64,000 nucleotides of DNA from Arthrobacter sp. MN05-02. Its GTDB lineage: Bacteria > Actinomycetota > Actinomycetes > Actinomycetales > Micrococcaceae. The notes under the pieces were generated by a model. It searched no databases. It saw nothing but the letters and a program-made list of their open reading frames with translations, and was not told the DNA's origin. A program made the translations under genes and the position numbers. Below, piece by piece: positions 59,021-64,000 of the stretch. The stretch is from the NCBI GenBank assembly GCA_004001285.1, contig AP018697.1, positions 310,001 to 374,000 on the forward strand. Direction: 5' to 3'. Numbering within the stretch: the first letter of the stretch is position 1; every line of letters starts with the position of its first letter.

Positions 59021-60534
59021 GACCGCACCTCGCGGGCACCGGTGGCGAGACGCAGCACCTGTTCCTCCGATGCTCCGGGCGGTAGCTCCCCTGCGATGCG
59101 CCCGTCCCGCAGCACGATCACGCGGTCGGACATCCCGAGTACCTCGGGCAGTTCGCTCGAGACCATGAGGATGGCCCTGCCTTCCCGCGCCAGCTGGCGC
59201 ATCAGGGAGTAGACGGCGACCTTCGCGCCGACGTCGATCCCGCGCGTCGGCTCGTCGAGCAGGACGACCAGGGGATCGATCGCCAGCCATTTGGCGAGCA
59301 CGACTTTCTGCTGGTTGCCGCCGGAGAGGAACTGCACTTCCTGGTCGAGGTCGCGGGCGACGACCTCAAGGGACGAGAACACCCCCGGTGCATTCCGGCG
59401 GGCCGCAGCGGTGCGGCGGGGATGGACCGAGCGCACCACGCTGAGCGCGTTGTCGAGGATGGACTGGTTGAGGCTGAGCCCCTGTGCCTTGCGGTCCTCG
59501 GTGATGAGCGCGACGCGGTGGCGGATGGCGTCCCTCGGCGAGCGCGGCCGGTAGGTCCTGCCCCCGATCGTCATCGCGCCGCGCGTGAAGCCCTCCGCGC
59601 CGAAGATCGCCTCGACCAGCTCCGTCCGACCCGATCCCTGGAGACCTGCGACTCCGACGATCTCCCCGGCGCGGAGGGACAGGTCGACGTCGTCGAGCTG
59701 GTCGTTGCCGCCACCGCTGATCTTCAGCAGGGGTTCCCCGACGGCGGTGCCCGGCAGTGCCTCGGGGAAGTAGGCCGAGATGGGCCGGCCCACCATGGCG
59801 CGGACCAGTGAGGCGTCGTCGAGCTCGGCCGCGGGGGACGAGGTGACGATTCGCCCGTCCTTGAGCACCGTGATGGTGTCACACAGGTCGAAGATCTCCT
59901 TCAACCGGTGGGACACGTAGAGGATGGCCGTGCCCCGCTTCCGCAGGCGATCGATGATGCCGTAGAGGAGCTCGACCTCCGGTCCTGCGAGAGCGGCGGT
60001 GGGTTCGTCCATCGAGATGATCCTGGCGTCGTAGCTCACGGCCTTCGCGATCTCGACGATCTGCTGCTGCGCCACCGAGAGGGAGCTGACCGACGCCGTC
60101 GGCCGGATGGTCGTGATGCCGAGGTCCTCCAGCAGTTCCGTGGTGCGCTGGTTCATGGCCCGGCGATCGACGAGGAGGCCCTTCCGGGGTTCCCGGCCGA
60201 GGTAGATGTTCTGCGCGACGGTCCGCTCGGGCAGCAGGTTGAACTCCTGGAAGACCGTGGACAGCCCGGCGTGGTGTGCCTGCACGGGATGCGTGAAGTC
60301 GACCGGCTTCCCGTCGAGTTCGATGCGTCCCGAATCCCGGACGTACACGCCTGCGAGCAGCTTCATGAGCGTCGATTTCCCGGCGCCGTTCTCGCCCACC
60401 AGTCCGTGGACCTCGCCGGGGAAGAGCTCGAGGGCTGCGTCCTGGAGGACGGGTACCCCGAAGAAACTCTTCGAGAGTCCCGACACGTGCAGGATCGGTG
60501 CTGGTGCCCCGCTGGTGCTGACGTCGTCGTCCAC
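59017..60534 (-). CDS. Ribose-type ABC transporter ATPase with two nucleotide-binding domains
   Basis: The 505-residue product is RbsA/XylG-like. Domain one has GENGAGKST (Walker A), SSLSVAQQQIVEIAKA (signature) and IISMDEPTAAL (Walker B). Domain two has the degenerate GLQGSGRTE, LSGGNQQKVVLAKWL and LLDEPTRGIDVGAK. It powers the two permeases. GTG 60534 is chosen because similarity starts there and CACAGT ends 6 nt upstream; an upstream frame of hundreds of codons is only a shadow. First gene of the seven-gene operon, divergent from the ROK gene. Confidence 0.9.
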   Translation of the reverse strand: MDDDVSTSGAPAPILHVSGLSKSFFGVPVLQDAALELFPGEVHGLVGENGAGKSTLMKLLAGVYVRDSGRIELDGKPVDFTHPVQAHHAGLSTVFQEFNLLPERTVAQNIYLGREPRKGLLVDRRAMNQRTTELLEDLGITTIRPTASVSSLSVAQQQIVEIAKAVSYDARIISMDEPTAALAGPEVELLYGIIDRLRKRGTAILYVSHRLKEIFDLCDTITVLKDGRIVTSSPAAELDDASLVRAMVGRPISAYFPEALPGTAVGEPLLKISGGGNDQLDDVDLSLRAGEIVGVAGLQGSGRTELVEAIFGAEGFTRGAMTIGGRTYRPRSPRDAIRHRVALITEDRKAQGLSLNQSILDNALSVVRSVHPRRTAAARRNAPGVFSSLEVVARDLDQEVQFLSGGNQQKVVLAKWLAIDPLVVLLDEPTRGIDVGAKVAVYSLMRQLAREGRAILMVSSELPEVLGMSDRVIVLRDGRIAGELPPGASEEQVLRLATGAREVRS

Positions 60535-60540
60535 GCGCCT

Positions 60541-60570
60541 ACTGTGACACGGCTGCCCCACTTCTGTCGA
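60541..60570 (-). promoter_or_regulatory. Promoter of the seven-gene sugar operon
   Basis: On the minus strand TCGACA (60570-60565) and CACAGT (60546-60541) are separated by 18 nt. The GTG start lies 6 nt after the -10 box, so the mRNA is probably leaderless. Confidence 0.6.
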
Positions 60571-60599
60571 GGGACATGCAAAAGATGTGTGCAGACTCG

Positions 60600-60620
60600 G
60601 TAAAGGTGCGCGTGCTTTAC
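60600..60620. promoter_or_regulatory. Inverted repeat over the ROK promoter
   Basis: GTAAAG and CTTTAC flank a 9-nt GC-rich centre. The right arm overlaps the -10 box TTTACT (60616-60621) of the ROK gene. A candidate autoregulatory operator, also placed to control the divergent operon. Confidence 0.6.
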
Positions 60621-60627
60621 TGGAAAG

Positions 60628-61866
60628 GTGTCCTCTCCTCAGCACCCCGTGGCGCTGACGAGCCATGGCGGGCCCCGTCAGCGGCTCCTCGGCCCTCCTC
60701 CCACGGGAGCCAGTGAGATCTTCCAGGTGCTGAGGGACGGCAGGCCGCGCACCAGGGCCGAACTCGCGGAGGTCACCGGACTGGCGCGCTCCACGGTCGC
60801 CGCGCGGGTGGACACCCTCATGGCGCTGGGCCTCGTGTCCCCGACCGGTGGAGCGGTGTCCACGGGAGGCCGGCCGCCATCGCTGTTCGCACTCAATCCG
60901 GCCGCCCGCGTCGTCGTCGGGGCGGACCTCGGGGCGACCCACGCCATCGTCATCCTCACGGATCTCGCGGGCACGGAACTGGGCCGGGAACGCCAGGACC
61001 TCAGTATCGCCGAAGGACCGGTCGCCGTCCTGGGCTGGCTGATCTCGGCCGTCGGGCGGCTCCTCCGAGGGGCGGACCGCACGCCCGCGGAGCTCGCAGC
61101 CATCGGGATCGGCCTGCCGGGTCCGGTGGAACACGACACGGGCCGGCCCATCAACCCCCCGATCATGCCGGGCTGGGACCGGTTCGACGTGCCCGGGATG
61201 GTACAGGGCAGCTTCGACGTCCCGGTGCTCGTGGACAACGACGTCAACATCATGGCGCTGGGCGAGCAGAGCACCAACTGGCCCGACACCACCGACCTGA
61301 TGTTCATCAAGGTGGCCACCGGCATCGGCGCCGGGATCATCTCCGGCGGTGTCCTCCAGCGGGGGGCGCAGGGCACCGCGGGCGATCTCGGCCACGTCCG
61401 CGTCCCGAGGGCGAGCGACCGGCTCTGCAGGTGCGGCAACACCGGGTGCCTCGAGGCCCTGGCCGGCGGGCCCGCGCTCGCCGCAGCCCTCAACGAGTCG
61501 GCACAGGTGCCCCTCACGGGAAGCCGGGACGTCATCGACCGGGTCCGCTCCGGTGACGCCACCGCGCTGCAGGCGATCCGGCAGGCCGGACGGGACATCG
61601 GGGATGTCCTGGCGACCTGCGTCAACCTGATCAATCCGTCGGTGGTCGTCATCGGTGGATCCCTCGCCCAGGCCGGCGAACACCTGTTGGCAGGTGTCCG
61701 CGAGATCGTCTACAAGCGCTCGCTGCCGCTGGCGACGGAGCACCTGCGGATCGTCCCCTCGGTGTCCGGGCAGAGCGCCGGCGTGGCGGGCGCCGCGGTG
61801 CTGGCGATCTCCCATGTGCTTTCCCCGGAGGCGATCGACGCCGCCAGCGCACGCCTGGCGGGATGA
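60628..61866 (+). CDS. ROK-family transcriptional regulator
   Basis: The 412-residue product has an N-terminal winged helix (ASEIFQVLRDGRPRTRAELAEVTGLARSTVAARVDTLMALGLV) and a ROK sugar-kinase-like domain: VVGADLGATHAIVILTDLAG, LPVLVDNDVNIMAL-type text, GIGAGIISGGVLQRGAQGTAGDLGHV and the zinc site CRCGNTGCLEALAGG. Such NagC/XylR-like proteins repress sugar operons until the sugar binds. It stands divergent from the seven-gene operon with a 93-nt gap. TTTACT ends 6 nt before GTG 60628 (leaderless pattern). Confidence 0.92.
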   Translation: MSSPQHPVALTSHGGPRQRLLGPPPTGASEIFQVLRDGRPRTRAELAEVTGLARSTVAARVDTLMALGLVSPTGGAVSTGGRPPSLFALNPAARVVVGADLGATHAIVILTDLAGTELGRERQDLSIAEGPVAVLGWLISAVGRLLRGADRTPAELAAIGIGLPGPVEHDTGRPINPPIMPGWDRFDVPGMVQGSFDVPVLVDNDVNIMALGEQSTNWPDTTDLMFIKVATGIGAGIISGGVLQRGAQGTAGDLGHVRVPRASDRLCRCGNTGCLEALAGGPALAAALNESAQVPLTGSRDVIDRVRSGDATALQAIRQAGRDIGDVLATCVNLINPSVVVIGGSLAQAGEHLLAGVREIVYKRSLPLATEHLRIVPSVSGQSAGVAGAAVLAISHVLSPEAIDAASARLAG

Positions 61867-61994
61867 CCGGCCCGACTCCCTCGGTCCGCCGCCTGCCCCA
61901 CCGGGCAGAACCGGGTCGTGGCGGGTGGAGCTGTGTCGCTGCGCGGCGCAACGGGGTGACGGGCACGCCCCCTGCCTCTCGATAGACTGGCCGC

Positions 61995-62570
61995 ATGACC
62001 GCCGAGACCTCCGCGCAGACCACCGACCGCACCAGGCTCCTCGAGCTCATCCGGGAACTCGCCGTGGTGCACGAGCGCGTCACGCTCTCCAGCGGCGTCG
62101 AGGCCGACTACTACATCGACCTCCGCCGGATCACGCTGCACCACGAGGCAGCCGTCCTCGTGGGCCGCGTCATGCTCCAGTTGCTCGACGACGCCGGCAT
62201 CGCCTTCGAGGCCGCCGGCGGCCTCACGATGGGCGCCGACCCCGTCGGCACCGCCGTGATGCACGCGGCAGCGCAGACAGGCCGGCCGATCGACGCATTC
62301 GTGGTGCGCAAGGCCCAGAAGACGCACGGCATGGGTCGCCAGGTGGAGGGGCCCGACGTGTCCGGGCGCCCCGTCGTCGTCCTGGAGGACACCTCCACCA
62401 CCGGCGGCTCCGCGCTGACCGCCGTCGAAGGGGTCCGGCGGGCCGGTGGCGACGTCCGGGCCGTCGCCGTCATCGTGGACCGCAGTACGGGATCGAAGGA
62501 GCGCATCGAGTCCGAGGCAGGGGTGCCCTACCTCTTCGCGTTCGGCAAGGACGAACTGGGCCTCGCCTGA
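61995..62570 (+). CDS. pyrE: Orotate phosphoribosyltransferase
   Basis: The 191-residue product contains ASSG-type text (LSSGVEADYYIDLRRITLHHEAA), FVVRKAQKTHGMGRQVEGP (catalytic loop Lys) and the PRPP-binding VVVLEDTSTTGGSALTAVEGVRRAGG. It joins orotate and PRPP to form OMP in pyrimidine synthesis. TAGACT ends 6 nt before ATG 61995 with no Shine-Dalgarno, again leaderless. The next gene starts 38 nt after its stop. Confidence 0.94.
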   Translation: MTAETSAQTTDRTRLLELIRELAVVHERVTLSSGVEADYYIDLRRITLHHEAAVLVGRVMLQLLDDAGIAFEAAGGLTMGADPVGTAVMHAAAQTGRPIDAFVVRKAQKTHGMGRQVEGPDVSGRPVVVLEDTSTTGGSALTAVEGVRRAGGDVRAVAVIVDRSTGSKERIESEAGVPYLFAFGKDELGLA

Positions 62571-62608
62571 CGGGGACCATCGACGGCGACCACGGCACGG
62601 AGCGGCGC

Positions 62609-63613
62609 ATGGAGCACGACGGCGTCGGGGCAGCCCTGCGCGGTGCACGGGACTTCCGCGAGTCCTCCCGGCGGTCCTTCCTCATCGGGTCGGCCGCTGC
62701 GGCGGTAGCGACCGCCGACCTCGCCTTCACCCGCGTCATCCAGTCCCAGCGCGAGCTGACCCGCATCCTGCCACTCGACGACGACGCTGCACGCGCGCGT
62801 TTCCCGGACGACCGCTGGGTCCTCTTCCCCGGGTACAAGACGAGCTGGGAGGAAGGGCTCTGGATCCTCAACTCGCTGCGTCCGGTCCTGTCGCGGCGCG
62901 CGCAGATGGCCGTGATGGGCTATTCCAACCGCGGGCTCGACATCAACAACATCGTCGCCACGATGAACCGCTACGTGGAGAACTTCCGGCTCGAGAGGCT
63001 CTACTTCTACGGCCACAGCTTCGGCGGCATGGTGGCGGTCGAGGTGGCCGCCCGCCTGCGTGACCGCGGCATCCCGGTGGAGCTCGTGCTGCTGGACTCC
63101 TCGCCGTCGAGCCGCTTCGACGTCCAGGACCAGCGCATGTTCGACGGCGTGGTGCTGCTGTACGAGGCGGGGGTGCGTGTGCCTATCAGCGTGCGGGGCA
63201 CCTACGAACTCGGCGAGCGGATCGTCCACAAGAACGAGCGCACGTGGAGCCAGATCGTGGACCAGACGCTCGAGCAGCTCTCGCCCCTGGCGCCCAGCAG
63301 CGAGCTCATCCAGTCCGAGTCCCCCTACATCTACCACTTCGACGTCTCCCGGTTCCGGCTCTCCCTCGGGGAGACGAAGGTGGTGTTCACCGGGAACCCG
63401 AACGACGGCGTCGTCGACTACGCACGTGCCCGGGCCGGGTGGGCACGTGGGCTGCCCGACAACCTGGTCTCCGCGGATCACGTGACGGACGGCGCGCTGC
63501 CGGCGCACGCGAGTCCGCAGTGGAATCCGGGCATCTACCAGGGGATCGTCTCCGCCGTGCAGCGCGAGTACGTCCCGGTACCGCGCGGCGGCGGCCTGAA
63601 ACGGATCTTCTAG
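62609..63613 (+). CDS. Alpha/beta hydrolase with a Tat-type N-terminus
   Basis: The 334-residue product starts with RESSRRSFLIGSAAAAVATADLAF, a twin-arginine motif followed by a hydrophobic stretch, so export by the Tat pathway is likely. The hydrolase core has the nucleophile elbow YFYGHSFGGMVAVEVAARL (Ser in GHSFGG), ELVLLDSSPSSRFD and TKVVFTGNPNDGVVDYARA (acid) with SADHVTDGALPAH (His candidate). Thioesterase-like or lipase activity is possible. ATG 62609 follows GGAG. It may be cotranscribed with pyrE and converges on the HAD gene (8 nt). Confidence 0.8.
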   Translation: MEHDGVGAALRGARDFRESSRRSFLIGSAAAAVATADLAFTRVIQSQRELTRILPLDDDAARARFPDDRWVLFPGYKTSWEEGLWILNSLRPVLSRRAQMAVMGYSNRGLDINNIVATMNRYVENFRLERLYFYGHSFGGMVAVEVAARLRDRGIPVELVLLDSSPSSRFDVQDQRMFDGVVLLYEAGVRVPISVRGTYELGERIVHKNERTWSQIVDQTLEQLSPLAPSSELIQSESPYIYHFDVSRFRLSLGETKVVFTGNPNDGVVDYARARAGWARGLPDNLVSADHVTDGALPAHASPQWNPGIYQGIVSAVQREYVPVPRGGGLKRIF

Positions 63614-63621
63614 GCTGCTTC

Positions 63622-64000
63622 CTACACCTGGTCGATCAGGTCCGCCACCGACTCGCAGATCTGCGCGGGCCGGAACGGGAACGCCTCGATGTCCTCCGGC
63701 TGCGTGATGCCGCTGAGCACCAGGACGGTGTGCAGGCCCGCTTCCATCCCGGCAATGATGTCGGTGTCCATGCGGTCTCCGATCATCGCCGTCGTCTCCG
63801 AGTGCGCGTCGATCTGGTTCATCGCCGAGCGGAACATCATGGGGTTCGGCTTGCCCACGACGTAGGGGTCCCGGCTCGTCGCTGCCGTGATCATGGCGGC
63901 GATGGCGCCCGTCGCCGGCAGCGGCCCCTCCTTCGAGGGCCCCGTGACGTCCGGGTTCGTGGCGATGAAGCGGGCCCCGTCGAGGATCAGGCGCACCGCC
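63622..64000 (-). CDS. HAD-IIA (NagD-like) phosphatase, C-terminal part
   Basis: The gene runs off the window end, so its start and the first HAD motifs are missing. The visible 126 or so residues include ARFIATNPDVTGPSKEGPLPATGAIAAMI (HAD-IIA cap-side substrate text), VVGKPNPMMFRSAM (motif III Lys) and AMIGDRMDTDIIAGMEAGLHTVLVLSG (motif IV GDRxxTD). These define NagD/PNPase-like phosphatases that act on small phosphate esters. It converges on the hydrolase gene. Confidence 0.9.
   Translation of the reverse strand, partial: AVRLILDGARFIATNPDVTGPSKEGPLPATGAIAAMITAATSRDPYVVGKPNPMMFRSAMNQIDAHSETTAMIGDRMDTDIIAGMEAGLHTVLVLSGITQPEDIEAFPFRPAQICESVADLIDQV

Noticed and set aside
56841..59039. 732-codon frame that continues upstream of the second ribose-type permease
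   Set aside because: Only the last 364 codons resemble a permease; the upstream part lies in another frame of the first permease gene and is Arg/His-rich.

Overview
The window is GC-rich chromosomal DNA of a Gram-positive actinobacterium, most likely an Arthrobacter-type member of the Micrococcaceae. The evidence is very high G+C at third codon positions, frequent GTG starts, lipoprotein-type (lipobox) binding proteins, LacI- and ROK-controlled sugar operons, an actinobacterial Asp23 operon, and many genes that appear to start leaderless, 5-7 nt after a -10 hexamer. I see no prophage, insertion sequence, CRISPR array or rRNA.

Layout. 0-3.2 kb: the tail of an SGNH hydrolase, a lipoprotein, an AbgA-like amidohydrolase and an MmcQ/YjbR protein. 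3.5-9.5 kb: a compact exopolysaccharide locus resembling Pel, with a PelG-like flippase (two frameshifts), a PelF-like glycosyltransferase, a translationally coupled cytosolic TIM-barrel glycosidase-like protein and a secreted GH114-like protein. 9.4-16.6 kb: a double-hotdog thioesterase with a small upstream ORF, a zinc alcohol dehydrogenase, a BCCT carrier, an MFS efflux protein, a small hypothetical and a frameshifted AEC carrier. 16.7-22.4 kb: one gene of about 1826 codons for a secreted pectin enzyme that joins a CE12 esterase to a PL11 rhamnogalacturonan lyase, behind a LacI-type operator. 22.5-34 kb: mostly housekeeping and transport genes (Nramp-fold transporter, thiamine-binding protein, GNAT, spermidine-synthase-like protein, Na+/H+ antiporter, LysR with SDR, purine permease, CopC, universal stress protein, metallopeptidase). 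34.1-34.6 kb: a tRNA-Glu/Asp/Phe operon with promoter and terminator.

35.4-37.8 kb: a five-gene Asp23/DUF2273/AmaP envelope operon. 37.8-42.4 kb: an Agl-type alpha-glucoside ABC operon with its LacI regulator. 42.4-44.9 kb: nadE, an exonuclease III gene and a hypothetical gene. 45-52.3 kb: a cellobiose/beta-glucoside operon (CebEFG-like ABC, GH1 glucosidase, LacI regulator, Gfo/Idh/MocA oxidoreductase) whose promoter lies between two identical operators. 52.4-60.6 kb: a seven-gene operon with a ribose-type ABC transporter, a Gfo/Idh/MocA oxidoreductase and two xylose-isomerase-like TIM barrels, divergent from a ROK regulator. The end holds pyrE, a Tat-targeted alpha/beta hydrolase and a partial HAD phosphatase.

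Together these genes suggest a soil or plant-litter saprophyte. It would cut pectin outside the cell, import alpha- and beta-glucosides and at least one further sugar, and build and remodel its own surface polysaccharide. The most novel-looking parts are the reduced Pel-like locus with two attached glycosidase-like genes, the seven-gene oxidise-and-eliminate style sugar operon, the diversified Asp23 operon, the Nramp-fold protein without canonical metal ligands, and the window-wide leaderless start pattern.
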